Counted from the first letter of the stretch, positions 34,264 through 42,155 are shown. The stretch: 53,752 bases of DNA from an uncultured Rubrobacteraceae bacterium (GCA_902806015.1 CADCUZ010000012.1:1-53752); one strand, 5' to 3'. Translations and numbers: made by a program. The notes: a model not told the origin generated them from the letters alone.

Positions 34264-35495
34264 TGCTGCGCGGCGAGCACGTCATGGCCCGTCTCGCCCG
34301 CGGCCGGCTCGTCCCCCACCGCCTCTCGGTGGAGGAGGGCCGGGTAATCGAGGCGGCGGGGGAGTTGTGCGACGTGTACGCCGCGCACCGCCGGGCGCCG
34401 CGAGCCGGCCTGCAGGCGCGGCTCGCCGCGCTGGAAGAGGAGCTCGGGCCGCGGCTCGACGCCCGGCGGGGGTTCAAGATCGTGCGGGCTCTCGCCAAGC
34501 TGCTGGAGGAGCGCGCGGCCTGGGAGGCGCCGACGCAAGCAGACCCTTACACCATCAGGACCCGCATCTTCGAGCTCGCCGCCGCCCTACCGGAGCCGCC
34601 GGCAGACGAGCCGGGCCTCCTCGCAGTCCCTACCCGCGACGACGTACTAGACAGGGTTACGGCCGAGATCGGCCTCGAAGACGTCCGCGGCCTGATGTAC
34701 GCCGACCGGCAGGGGGCGCAGCTTCTGGCCGGGTTCGACGCGCCTTCGCCCCAGGCGTTGATCGAACGCTACAACGTCGCCCAGGTGCAGGGCGTGCTCT
34801 ACGCCGCGAAGGAGCTTGTGGTGGATCTCGACAGGGACGCGGACGCCCGTCTCGTCTTCCACTACGTGAAGAAGATGGCCCTGATTTACCGCTTGGAGCC
34901 CACCCCCCGCGGCTACCGCCTCCTCCTCGACGGCCCGCTCTCCATCTTCGGCGGCACCCGAAAGTACGGCCTCCGCCTGGCGAAGTTCCTCCCCGGCCTG
35001 CTCCTGACCTCCCCCTGGCGTCTCTCGGCCACCGTCGAATGGAAGGGCCGCGACGCCCTCCTGGAGCTCGACTCCGAAAAGAACGATCTAAAGGGCCACT
35101 ACCTGGGCCCGAAGGAGGCCCACGAGGGCGACGACGTGCGGGCCGCGTTCGTCCGGGCCTGGGGGCGGGCGAAGGATACCGGCGGCTGGAAGCTGGGGGC
35201 CGGGGGCGGCATCCTGCCCCTCCCGGAGCTAAAGACGGCCCTCGTGCCGGACTTCACCGTGGAAAGGGCCGGTGAGAAGGTACACCTGGAAATCTTGGGC
35301 TTCTGGTCCGAGCGCAACCTCGTGGAGAGGGCCGCCCTGCTCCGGGAGGCCAAGGCGCGGGGGCACCGCGTGCTCGTGGCCGCCTCGGACAGGCTCGGCG
35401 CCTCGCAGGGGGCGCTATCGCAGGCGGTCGCCGGGGGTGTGATCCCCTTCAAAGAGCGCCTCGCCGTCAAGGACGTGCTGGCGGCGCTCGGGTAG
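34263..35495 (+). CDS. Bax1-type nuclease partner of XPB (DUF790)
   Basis: In archaea Bax1 binds XPB and cuts DNA beside damage, giving an unwinding-and-cutting pair. The 410-residue protein has an N-terminal part LARGRLVPHRLSVEEGRVIE, a central helical region and the nuclease core LVPDFTVERAGEKVHLEILG, in which PD and the later E-x-L match a PD-(D/E)xK-like site. The GTG at 34263 shares one base with the helicase stop; ATG at 34284 is the alternative. The tight coupling supports a complex. Confidence 0.9.
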   Translation: MLRGEHVMARLARGRLVPHRLSVEEGRVIEAAGELCDVYAAHRRAPRAGLQARLAALEEELGPRLDARRGFKIVRALAKLLEERAAWEAPTQADPYTIRTRIFELAAALPEPPADEPGLLAVPTRDDVLDRVTAEIGLEDVRGLMYADRQGAQLLAGFDAPSPQALIERYNVAQVQGVLYAAKELVVDLDRDADARLVFHYVKKMALIYRLEPTPRGYRLLLDGPLSIFGGTRKYGLRLAKFLPGLLLTSPWRLSATVEWKGRDALLELDSEKNDLKGHYLGPKEAHEGDDVRAAFVRAWGRAKDTGGWKLGAGGGILPLPELKTALVPDFTVERAGEKVHLEILGFWSERNLVERAALLREAKARGHRVLVAASDRLGASQGALSQAVAGGVIPFKERLAVKDVLAALG

Positions 35496-35521
35496 CCCGT
35501 CTCGCGGTGGGCTGGTGCCAA

Positions 35522-35527
35522 TATAAT
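35522..35527 (+). promoter_or_regulatory. TATAAT -10 box directly before the next start codon
   Basis: A consensus TATAAT ends 7 bases before the ATG at 35535. No good -35 hexamer is seen and there is no ribosome binding site; a leaderless transcript is expected. Confidence 0.6.
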
Positions 35528-35534
35528 GCGGCAC

Positions 35535-35981
35535 ATGAGCAAGGGCGCGAGATCCCTGGTCTATCTCACCCTCGCCTGCGCCTTCGCCGCGACGCTCTAC
35601 GGCTTCGGGGCGAGCGTCTTCTCCTGGCAGAGCGCCTACGACGGCTCCGGGCGCGAACCGCTGATACAGGCAACCCGCGTCTTCGTCTACGTGGCGCTCG
35701 GCGTCATGCTGGCCTTCCGGGGCGGGTGGCCCGGGGTCGCGGCCGCGGTGGTCATGGCGCTGGCGGCCGCGTCCGCCGAGTGGGCGCTGTTCCCGCTCTC
35801 CTACGGGTGGGCGGCCCTGGGACAGGAGGCGGGGTACGCGAAGGAGTTCGGGAACGTCACCCGCCCCGCTTACGCGCCCTGGATCGCCTACGACATCTTT
35901 GCCGTCGCCATCTCAGCAGCCCTGGCCCAATGCCTGCGCATGATGGTCCACGTCAATCCCAGGGATATCGGGGGCGGATGA
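35535..35981 (+). CDS. Membrane protein of unknown function (148 aa)
   Basis: Four hydrophobic helices can be seen: LVYLTLACAFAATLYGFGAS, ATRVFVYVALGVMLAFRG, VAAAVVMALAAASAEWALF and YDIFAVAISAALAQCL. The loop after the first helix is polar (SWQSAYDGSGREPL). No family is recognised. It follows the Bax1 gene by 39 bases but has its own -10 box. Its last 29 bases overlap the convergent zinc-ribbon gene. Confidence 0.75.
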   Translation: MSKGARSLVYLTLACAFAATLYGFGASVFSWQSAYDGSGREPLIQATRVFVYVALGVMLAFRGGWPGVAAAVVMALAAASAEWALFPLSYGWAALGQEAGYAKEFGNVTRPAYAPWIAYDIFAVAISAALAQCLRMMVHVNPRDIGGG

Positions 35982-36222
35982 CCCTTATCTCCTCGTCCTC
36001 GTCGAAGTCCAGAAGAAAGACCTCACCCAGGGCGTTGAAGTCGTAGCGCGAGGCCGGCAGGACGCCCGTTACGGAGTCCTCCATCTCGACGGCGGTCACG
36101 AGCTTGCCGTGGCCCTTGCAGCGCTTGCACTGCGTGGGGCGCCAGGGGGCGCCGTCGTCGCCCCTGCCCCCGCAGTTCGGGCAGCTACGAAAGCCGGTGT
36201 AGCGGATCTCTAGCGTCCTCAC
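35953..36222 (-). CDS. Small DnaJ-type zinc-ribbon protein (89 aa)
   Basis: The protein has two CxxCxGxG-like repeats, SCPNCGGRG and QCKRCKGHG, that would bind one zinc as in the cysteine-rich domain of DnaJ. The rest is acidic: LPASRYDFNALGEVFLLDFD. It may be a stand-alone zinc ribbon that binds RNA or protein; function is unknown. I chose GTG at 36222 because TAGTAT (36230-36235) ends 7 bases before it, implying a leaderless mRNA. The frame is open further upstream but without similarity or a binding site. Confidence 0.75.
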   Translation of the reverse strand: MRTLEIRYTGFRSCPNCGGRGDDGAPWRPTQCKRCKGHGKLVTAVEMEDSVTGVLPASRYDFNALGEVFLLDFDEDEEIRVIRPRYPWD

Positions 36223-36298
36223 GGCAGAGATACTAGCAGCGGGGCGCGGGTGTGTTATCTTGTCCGGCTTTATCCGAGAAGGCGACGAGGAGGTCTGT

Positions 36299-36721
36299 AT
36301 GAACGCGGGGACGATCCTGGCCGCGCTGGCGGGGGTGGCGATAGCGGCGCAGGTGGTCGTGAACACGCTCGGCATCAGGTCCCTCGGCGTGGGTGCCCTG
36401 ATCGGGGTCTCCGGCCTCGCCACCGCCGCGGCGGGCTTCGCCGTGGCCCTCTTGTCCCGCCCCGAATTCACCGTACGGTCCGTCCTCTACGGTTTCTCCT
36501 CCGGCGTCATCGGGGCTTTCATACTGGCCGCGATCGTCCTCGCCGCCGGCCGGGCCGGGCTCGCCCAGACGCTCTCGCTCGTCGTCGCCTCCCAGCTCAT
36601 CGCCGGCCTCCTTATCGACCGAACGGGCGTGTTCGGATCGGCTGCCGCAGACTTCGGACCTCTCCAGGTGCTAGGCGTGGCACTGGTCCTGGTCGGCGGC
36701 CTAATGGTGGTTCGCGGCTAG
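36299..36721 (+). CDS. DMT-superfamily membrane protein, YdcZ type
   Basis: A 140-residue protein with five hydrophobic segments, the half-size layout of the DMT/YdcZ (formerly DUF606) family: TILAALAGVAIAAQVVVNTLG, VGALIGVSGLATAAAGFAVAL, GVIGAFILAAIVLAAGRAGL, TLSLVVASQLIAGLLIDRTG and PLQVLGVALVLVGGLMVVRG. The fourth, QLIAGLLIDRTG, is the clearest family feature. Substrate unknown. GAGGAGG precedes the ATG at 5 bases. Confidence 0.85.
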   Translation: MNAGTILAALAGVAIAAQVVVNTLGIRSLGVGALIGVSGLATAAAGFAVALLSRPEFTVRSVLYGFSSGVIGAFILAAIVLAAGRAGLAQTLSLVVASQLIAGLLIDRTGVFGSAAADFGPLQVLGVALVLVGGLMVVRG

Positions 36722-36821
36722 CCTTTCCCGGACCGGCCCATCGGACCAAACCGCAATATATCCGTAATCGGCTACGGCGTCTGCCCCGCCCCAAGAGCCG
36801 ACAATTCGCGGCTGAAAGGTC

Positions 36822-38072
36822 TTACCTCCAGCTCTGCTGGTAGCGGATCTGCTCCTCGGTCAGCGTCTCGGGCTCGACGCCGAGGCTCGCGAGCTTGTGG
36901 CGGGCGACGAGCTCATCGATGTCAGCCGGGATGGCCTGGATGCCGGGGCCGAAGTTCGCCGCGTGGTTGGCGAGGTGGTGCGCGGCGAGCGCCTGCACGG
37001 CGAAGGTGAGGTCCATGATCTCGACCGGGTGCCCGTCGGCCGCCGCGATGTTGACGAGCCTCCCCCGGGCGAGCACATGCAGCCTGCGACCGTCTGCCAA
37101 CTCGTACTCCACCACGTTGCGCCGGGCGTCTCTGGAGCCGACGGCCATCTCCTGCAGCCCGGCCAGGTCGAACTCGTGGTCGTAGTGGCCCGCGTTGGCG
37201 AGCAGGGCGCCGTCCTTCATGCGCTCGAAGTGTTTCGTGCCGAGCACCTTTATATTGCCCGTGCCCGTGACGAACACGTCTCCGACCTCGGCTGCCTGCA
37301 CCGAGTTCATTACCTGGTAGCCCTCGGAGTAGGCTTCGAGCAGCTTCACCGGGTCGGGCTCGCAGACGATCACGCGCGCGCCCATCCCATCGGCGTACTT
37401 GGCGAGGCCGCGGCTGACCCAGCCGAACCCCATCACCACGACCGCCTTGCCCGAGAGAAAGAGGTTCGTGGTCGTGAGTATGGCGGCGATGGAGGAGATG
37501 CCCGTGCCGTAGCGGTTGTCGAAGAGGTGCTTCATCTTCGCGTCGTTGGCGGCCAGGACCGGGAACGGCAGGACGCCCTCGTTCGTCATGGCCTTGAGCT
37601 TCATGACGCCGGTTGTCGTCTCTTCGGAGGCCCCGATGACGTTGCCTGCGAGGTCCGGGTGGGAGTCCACCAGGCGCCCGACCAGCTCGGCGCCGTCGTC
37701 CACGATCAGGTCGGGCCCCGTCTCTATGGTCTGGTGGAGGTAGCGCTCGAAGTCCTCGTCTGAGGGGTCGTGGGTGGCGTAGACTCGCACCCCGCGCTCG
37801 GCGAGGGCCGCGCAGACGTCGTCCTGGGTCGAGAGCGGGTTGCTCCCGGAGACCGTCACGTCGGCCCCGGCGTCGGAGAGCAGGGTTGCGAGGTAGGCGG
37901 TCTTGGCCTCCAAGTGGATGGTCATCGCGATCTTCTTGCCCCGCAACGAACCGTCCGCCAACTGCTCCTTGGCGATGGCGTTCAGGACCGGCGCGTGCTG
38001 GGCCACCCAGTCGATCTTGCGGTGCCCCTCGGGGGCGAGTGCGGGGTCCTTGATGAGGGATTCTTTTATCAT
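36822..38072 (-). CDS. ahcY: Adenosylhomocysteinase (short archaeal-like form)
   Basis: This NAD-dependent enzyme splits S-adenosylhomocysteine into homocysteine and adenosine, removing a product that blocks methylation. The 416-residue protein has DLIVDDGAELVG, ETTTGVMKLKAM, NNL/R-like NDAKMKHLFDNRYGTG, and the NAD site AVVVMGFGWVSRGLAKYADG. It is about 50 residues shorter than typical bacterial enzymes and ends RYQQSWR instead of the usual Lys-Tyr tail. Short forms in archaea and Thermotoga may prefer related nucleosides. GGAGG lies 3 bases before the ATG. Confidence 0.95.
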   Translation of the reverse strand: MIKESLIKDPALAPEGHRKIDWVAQHAPVLNAIAKEQLADGSLRGKKIAMTIHLEAKTAYLATLLSDAGADVTVSGSNPLSTQDDVCAALAERGVRVYATHDPSDEDFERYLHQTIETGPDLIVDDGAELVGRLVDSHPDLAGNVIGASEETTTGVMKLKAMTNEGVLPFPVLAANDAKMKHLFDNRYGTGISSIAAILTTTNLFLSGKAVVVMGFGWVSRGLAKYADGMGARVIVCEPDPVKLLEAYSEGYQVMNSVQAAEVGDVFVTGTGNIKVLGTKHFERMKDGALLANAGHYDHEFDLAGLQEMAVGSRDARRNVVEYELADGRRLHVLARGRLVNIAAADGHPVEIMDLTFAVQALAAHHLANHAANFGPGIQAIPADIDELVARHKLASLGVEPETLTEEQIRYQQSWR

Positions 38073-38120
38073 GATCCTCCGTGTAAAATCGGTGCGTCCG
38101 CTGCGTCTTTTGCGCGCGTA

Positions 38121-38519
38121 GTGTACAGCGGACGGGAAGCGGACGCCGTCACCCGGCCCATTCGGTTAGACTCTAAGACCATCGAGCCCAGGCACAGATA
38201 CCGGATAAAGGCGGCCTGGGTATCCTACGCGACCATTCAGGTCATCTGGGTTCTCTGCATCTTCCTGACCCCCGTCGCCGTAAATCTCCACCCGTCCAAG
38301 CTGTGGGCGGTGCCTTTCTGCTGCGTCACGGTCGCCAACGGGATGCACATGATCTTTTTCCGCTACGAGTACAACGCGGTGCTTCGCCGGGCCGTCCGGC
38401 TCGTCCCCTACGCGCGGTTCATCACCCCCTCCCAGAACGACCCGAAGTACTTCTTGCCCTTCGGCATGGCTTACGCCATGCTCGGCGTGGTCTCCGCTAT
38501 CCTGGTCGTGGCCGCGTGA
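38121..38519 (+). CDS. Small membrane protein of unknown function (132 aa)
   Basis: Divergent from ahcY. Hydrophobic segments include VSYATIQVIWVLCIFLTPVA, WAVPFCCVTVANGMHMIFF and AMLGVVSAILVVAA. The first part is basic (RPIRLDSKTIEPRHRYRIK). The start is uncertain; GTG at 38121 is the last candidate before the conserved-looking part. Nothing in the sequence suggests a substrate or partner. A short gap of 7 bases leads to the convergent phosphodiesterase gene. Confidence 0.65.
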   Translation: MYSGREADAVTRPIRLDSKTIEPRHRYRIKAAWVSYATIQVIWVLCIFLTPVAVNLHPSKLWAVPFCCVTVANGMHMIFFRYEYNAVLRRAVRLVPYARFITPSQNDPKYFLPFGMAYAMLGVVSAILVVAA

Positions 38520-38526
38520 TACCGGC

Positions 38527-39375
38527 CTACCCGGCGCCCCCGCGCTCTTCGAGCACCCCCGCCAGCGCCGCCGGGCGATCCGTTATGACGGCGTCGACCC
38601 CGAGGCCCAGCAACCCCCGCATCTGGCCGGTGTCGTTGATGGTCCAGGCGTCCACCCGCACCCCCCGAGAGTGCGCCGCCCGGATGAAGCGCGGCGTGAT
38701 CAGGCGCAACGGCCCGAAGTCCACGGGCACCTGCAGCGCCGCGTAGGCGGGCCGCGTGAGCCATTCGAGCCGCAGTAAGCTCAACGCGTAGAACACCCCG
38801 ACCTCCAGCCGCGACGCCCCCGTGTCGCACTCCCCACCCCCCATCCTCCGGAACCTCCGCAGGACGCCGTAGCTCGCGGACGCGACAAGCACGCGTCCGG
38901 TCGCCCCCGCCTCCCGCAACACGCCGAGCACCGCCTCCTCCACCCCGGGCAGGTGCGTGTCTTTGATGTCTATGTTGACGTAAGCCTCAGGGAACGCATC
39001 CAGCACCTCCCTCAGGGCCGGGACGCGCTCGTCGGTTCTGCCGGCCCCCCCGGCGTCGAGGCGGCGCACCTGGGCGAGCGTCATGCCGGCCACGGCCCCG
39101 AAGCCGTCCGTGGTCCGGTCCACCGCCGCGTCGTGCATGACGACCGGGTGGCCGTCGCGTGTCAGGCGGACGTCCAACTCCAGCCCCCGGGCCCCCGCTT
39201 CGACGGCGGCCCGGAAGGCCGCCAGGGTGTTCTCCGGGTACCGGAAGGAGGTGCCGCGGTGCCCCATGTTGACCGGCCAGCCCGGGGGGACCGGCCGGGT
39301 CCCCCCGGCGCGGAGGGCTAGCGCCGCAACCGCCAGGGGTATGGCGATCAGGGAGATTTTGCGCTTGCCGAACAT
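38527..39375 (-). CDS. Glycerophosphodiester phosphodiesterase, membrane-anchored or exported
   Basis: The enzyme hydrolyses glycerophosphodiesters to glycerol-3-phosphate. The 282-residue protein begins with a hydrophobic N-terminal segment (ISLIAIPLAVAALALRAGG), then MGHRGTSFRYPENTLAAF with the catalytic His and Arg, and LELDVRLTRDGHPVVMHDAA with the metal ligands Glu, Asp and the second His. NIDIKDTHLPG and DAWTINDTGQM complete the barrel. TACGTT ends 6 bases before the ATG, again suggesting a leaderless mRNA. Confidence 0.93.
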   Translation of the reverse strand: MFGKRKISLIAIPLAVAALALRAGGTRPVPPGWPVNMGHRGTSFRYPENTLAAFRAAVEAGARGLELDVRLTRDGHPVVMHDAAVDRTTDGFGAVAGMTLAQVRRLDAGGAGRTDERVPALREVLDAFPEAYVNIDIKDTHLPGVEEAVLGVLREAGATGRVLVASASYGVLRRFRRMGGGECDTGASRLEVGVFYALSLLRLEWLTRPAYAALQVPVDFGPLRLITPRFIRAAHSRGVRVDAWTINDTGQMRGLLGLGVDAVITDRPAALAGVLEERGGAG

Positions 39376-39419
39376 CCGGACAACGTAGCACACCGCCGGG
39401 CGGGCGCGGAGATGCCACG

Positions 39420-39448
39420 TTGAACCCCCAGTACGCTTCTCGTATACT
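39420..39448 (+). promoter_or_regulatory. tRNA-Leu promoter
   Basis: TTGAAC (39420-39425) and TATACT (39443-39448) with a 17-bp spacer, 14 bases before the tRNA. This is the closest match to a housekeeping promoter in the window. Confidence 0.85.
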
Positions 39449-39461
39449 CTTCCGGCTGCCC

Positions 39462-39546
39462 GTCGGAGTGGCGGAATTGGTAGACGCGCTAGGTTGAGGG
39501 CCTAGTCCCCGGTAAGGGGGTGGGGGTTCGAGTCCCCCCTCCGACA
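39462..39546 (+). tRNA. tRNA-Leu (anticodon GAG)
   Basis: Acceptor GTCGGAG pairs with CTCCGAC; the anticodon arm is CTAGG-TTGAGGG-CCTAG with GAG. A class II variable arm (TCCCCGGTAAGGGGG region) and the T arm GGGGG-TTCGAGT-CCCCC follow. CCA is not encoded. It lies beside secG, as tRNA-Leu does in E. coli, but here facing it. Confidence 0.97.
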
Positions 39547-39603
39547 CTTACTTCCATAGCGCCCGGCCAAATAAAGCGGCGCGCGGCTGTAGCCGTTTCC
39601 ACG

Positions 39604-39629
39604 CCCAAGCATACTCTTGGGTGTATAAT
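39604..39629 (+). promoter_or_regulatory. TATAAT box with upstream CCCAAG/CTTGGG palindrome
   Basis: CCCAAG-N6-CTTGGG (39604-39621) stands two bases before a consensus TATAAT (39624-39629). No -35 hexamer is seen at 17 bp, which would fit activation or repression through the palindrome. Confidence 0.5.
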
Positions 39630-39635
39630 TGTTCC

Positions 39636-39680
39636 CGGACTCGCCTGTTCTCCCCATCCTCCCCGGGCGAGTCCTTTTCC
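39636..39680 (+). ncRNA. Candidate small RNA: hairpin with C-rich loop and T tract
   Basis: Seven bases after TATAAT a transcript would begin near GTTCCC and fold into GGACTCGCC (39637-39645) paired with 39666-39674, followed by TTTTCCTT, a normal terminator. The 20-base loop holds TCCCC and CCTCCCC, which can pair with GGAGG-type ribosome binding sites. The RNA would be only about 45 bases. It may equally be the terminator of tRNA-Leu with an unrelated TATAAT. Confidence 0.4.
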
Positions 39681-39843
39681 TTGCCCGGCCCTCCGCGGAG
39701 GCGTAGGGGACGACGCCTTCCACCCTGGCCCCCCGGTCACCGGTTTGGGGTTTAGCGCTTACTTTCGTATTTTGCGGGTTGAGGCCACGACGACGTTTAC
39801 ACAAACCCAACCTCGCCAATCCGGTGGCCCTGTGCTGTGAACG
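39681..39843. other. Intergenic remainder before secG, no gene seen
   Basis: This stretch, together with 39547-39603, has no convincing reading frame. It contains a 12-bp palindrome CCTCCGCGGAGG (39690-39701), CCGGTCACCGG, and a long imperfect inverted repeat (GCGGGTTGAGG with CCCAACCTCGC) close to the secG stop that might form the 3' end of the secG mRNA, though no T tract follows on the minus strand. Confidence 0.4.
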
Positions 39844-40071
39844 CTACCCCAAAAAGAACAAAACGGTGCCGGTCAGCGTGAAGAGGCCGACCACGATCAG
39901 GGTGAGCCGCGTCAGGTTTTTCTCCATGATGGTCGTGCCTGAGAAGGTGCCGCCCAGGCCGCCCCCGAACGTGGAGGAGAGCCCGCCGCCCTTCCCGGAG
40001 TGGAGCAAGATCATGCCGACCAGGGCGGCGCAGAAGACTATGTGGAAAAACGCAACAAGATAAAAAAGCAT
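39844..40071 (-). CDS. secG: Preprotein translocase subunit SecG
   Basis: SecG assists the SecYEG channel. The 75-residue protein has two hydrophobic helices, FFHIVFCAALVGMILLHSG and TRLTLIVVGLFTLTGTVLFF, joined by the typical Gly-rich loop KGGGLSSTFGGGLGGTFSG. It follows tpiA by 35 bases in the conserved actinobacterial order gap-pgk-tpiA-secG. Secure. Confidence 0.95.
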   Translation of the reverse strand: MLFYLVAFFHIVFCAALVGMILLHSGKGGGLSSTFGGGLGGTFSGTTIMEKNLTRLTLIVVGLFTLTGTVLFFLG

Positions 40072-40106
40072 AACGCCGCTACTTTATCACACCCCCGCCG
40101 ACGGGC

Positions 40107-40886
40107 CTAACCCGCGTCGGGCACGGACTGCTGGGCGGCCTCGATGAGCTGCACGAAGGACTCCACCTCTAGGCTCGCGCCGCCGACGAGGGCGCCGTCG
40201 ATGTCGTTCCGGCCCATGATCTCGGCGACGTTCGCCGGCTTGACGGACCCGCCGTAAAGGATGCGGACGCCGTCGGCAAAGTCCCCTCCCCTCTCCTCTC
40301 TCAAGAGCTCCCGTATCCGGCCGATGGCGTCCTGGGCGTCGTCGGGCGTGGCGGTGTCGCCGGTGCCGATGGCCCAGATGGGCTCGTAGGCGAAGACGAC
40401 GCCCCCACCGCCGACGTCGTCCAGTTCCTCCAGCACCCGCCGGACCTGCCCGGAGACCTTATCCCACATTCCGCCGGCGTCCCGCTCCTCCTTGGTCTCG
40501 CCGACGCAGACGACGGGCAGAAGGTCCGCGTCCACGGCGCGCTTCGTCTTGCGGGCTACCAGCGCGTCGGTCTCGCCGAAGATCTCACGCCGCTCGGAGT
40601 GTCCGACCAGCACCGCCCTCGCCAGCGCGTCCTTTAGCATGGGCGCGGAGACCTCGCCGGTAAAGGCGCCGGAGTCCTCGTAGTAGAAGTTCTGGGCGCC
40701 CACGATCACCGCCGAGTCCTCGGCCAACCTTCCGACCTCGGGCAGGCTGGTAAACGGGACGAAGACCGCCACGTCCACCCCTTCGGCGCTCGCGGCCCGC
40801 GGCAGCAGGACCGCCGTGTAGTTCTGGGCCTCCACCACGGTCTTGTTCATCTTCCAGTTCGCGGCCATCATCGGGCGTCGCGCCAT
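40107..40886 (-). CDS. tpiA: Triosephosphate isomerase
   Basis: TpiA interconverts dihydroxyacetone phosphate and glyceraldehyde-3-phosphate. The 259-residue protein has AANWKMNKT with the catalytic Lys, VLVGHSERREIFGE with the catalytic His, and FAYEPIWAIGTGDTATP with the catalytic Glu; ILYGGSVKPANVAEIM is the phosphate-binding loop. Length is normal. Part of the glycolytic operon. Secure. Confidence 0.97.
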   Translation of the reverse strand: MARRPMMAANWKMNKTVVEAQNYTAVLLPRAASAEGVDVAVFVPFTSLPEVGRLAEDSAVIVGAQNFYYEDSGAFTGEVSAPMLKDALARAVLVGHSERREIFGETDALVARKTKRAVDADLLPVVCVGETKEERDAGGMWDKVSGQVRRVLEELDDVGGGGVVFAYEPIWAIGTGDTATPDDAQDAIGRIRELLREERGGDFADGVRILYGGSVKPANVAEIMGRNDIDGALVGGASLEVESFVQLIEAAQQSVPDAG

Positions 40887-40911
40887 TGATTACGCTCTCC
40901 TCTCGTGGGTT

Positions 40912-42066
40912 TTATTTGTCCGGCAGGACCGCGACGCCGGGCAATTCCTTGCCCTCGACGTACTCCAGGGAGGCCCCGCCGCCGGTCGAGATGTGGCTCA
41001 TCTGGTCGTCGAGGCCGAGCTTGTTGACGGCCGCGACCGAGTCGCCGCCCCCGATCACGCTGGTGGCGCCCCTGCCGCCCGTCTCCGCCACGGCCCTGGC
41101 CACCTCCTCGGTCCCTTTGGCGAACGCGTCCACCTCGAAGACGCCCATCGGGCCGTTCCAGAAGATGGTCCTAGCCCCCGAGATCCGGCCTCTGAAAAGC
41201 TCCACGCTCTCTGGCCCGATATCAAGCCCCATCTTGCCGGCCGGGATGCCGTCCGCCGGGACGGTCTGCGTTTGGGCGTCCTCCTCTATCGCGTCCGCGA
41301 CGACCACGTCAATAGGCAAGACCAGCCTCTCTCCAGCCTCGTCCCTGAGGCGCTTGGCCTCCGCCACGTAGTCGTCCTCGATGAGGGAGTTGCCGATCTC
41401 GTATCCTTCGGCCTTGAAGAACGTGAAGCACATCGCGCCGCCGATGAGCAGCGAGTCGGCCACGCCGAGCAGGCTCTCTATGACGCCGAGCTTGTCCGAG
41501 ACCTTGGCCCCGCCCAGGATGGCGACGAACGGCCGCCCGGGGTCTTTCAGGACGCCGTCGAGGTAGTCGATCTCCGCCTCCATCAGCAGCCCGGCCGCCG
41601 CGGGTAGCCTCTCGGCCACCCCGACGGTCGTCGCGTGGGCCCTGTGGGCGGCGCCGAAAGCGTCGTCGACGTACAAGTCGAAGGGCGCGGCGAGCTCCTC
41701 GGAGAACCCGGCGTCGTTCTTCGTCTCCCCGGGGTAGAAGCGGGAGTTCTCCAGAAGCACCACGCCCCCATCGAGCCCGTCCAGCGCTTCGCCCACCTCC
41801 GGGCCGGCCGCGGTGTCCAGCTTCTTTACTGGCTCGCCCAGGAGCCGTTCCAGCCTCCTCGCTACCGGGTCCATCGCGTACTTCGTGTCCGGCTCGCCCT
41901 TGGGGCGTCCGAGATGCGAGATCAGGGCAGGACGGGCCCCCTCCGATAACAGGTGCCGAATCGTCGGCAGGGCCCGCTCGATGCGCGTGTCGTCCGTAAC
42001 TTGTCCGTCTTTCACCGGCACGTTGAAATCCACCCGGACGAGCACGCGTTTTCCGCGCACGTCCAT
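40912..42066 (-). CDS. pgk: Phosphoglycerate kinase
   Basis: Pgk makes ATP from 1,3-bisphosphoglycerate. The protein has VLVRVDFNVPVKDGQ, ISHLGRPKGEPD, FAILGGAKVSDKLGVIESLL and TSVIGGGDSVAAVNKL, so both lobes are complete. The ATG at 42066 gives 384 residues. Homologues usually begin about eight residues earlier with a KKTVRDLDV-like segment, and the frame upstream indeed reads DKRSVRDMDV after an ATC at 42090 that has GGGAG 5 bases before it. The real start may therefore be ATC. The frame stays open further upstream but that part looks non-coding. Confidence 0.95.
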   Translation of the reverse strand: MDVRGKRVLVRVDFNVPVKDGQVTDDTRIERALPTIRHLLSEGARPALISHLGRPKGEPDTKYAMDPVARRLERLLGEPVKKLDTAAGPEVGEALDGLDGGVVLLENSRFYPGETKNDAGFSEELAAPFDLYVDDAFGAAHRAHATTVGVAERLPAAAGLLMEAEIDYLDGVLKDPGRPFVAILGGAKVSDKLGVIESLLGVADSLLIGGAMCFTFFKAEGYEIGNSLIEDDYVAEAKRLRDEAGERLVLPIDVVVADAIEEDAQTQTVPADGIPAGKMGLDIGPESVELFRGRISGARTIFWNGPMGVFEVDAFAKGTEEVARAVAETGGRGATSVIGGGDSVAAVNKLGLDDQMSHISTGGGASLEYVEGKELPGVAVLPDK

Positions 42067-42155
42067 GTCCCTAACGCTCCGTTTGTCGATGGCTTCTCCC
42101 TTCAGTCGTCGCGGCTTCGCCCCCGCTTTCGGTCCGGTGCTTCGCGCCCCTAAGC

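Noticed and set aside
38073..38120. A SAH riboswitch upstream of ahcY
   Set aside because: The gap to the divergent gene is only 48 bases, too short for the aptamer, and shows only a ribosome binding site.
39690..39701. 12-bp palindrome CCTCCGCGGAGG
   Set aside because: A single GC palindrome in GC-rich DNA, not at a promoter; no evidence of use.
39681..39843. A possible tmRNA or RNase P RNA on the minus strand downstream of secG
   Set aside because: In some bacteria ssrA lies near secG, and a stretch reading AKYESKR then stop looked like a tag. There is no ALAA-type tag end, no tRNA-like TTCGA arm with matching acceptor, and no RNase P core sequence.
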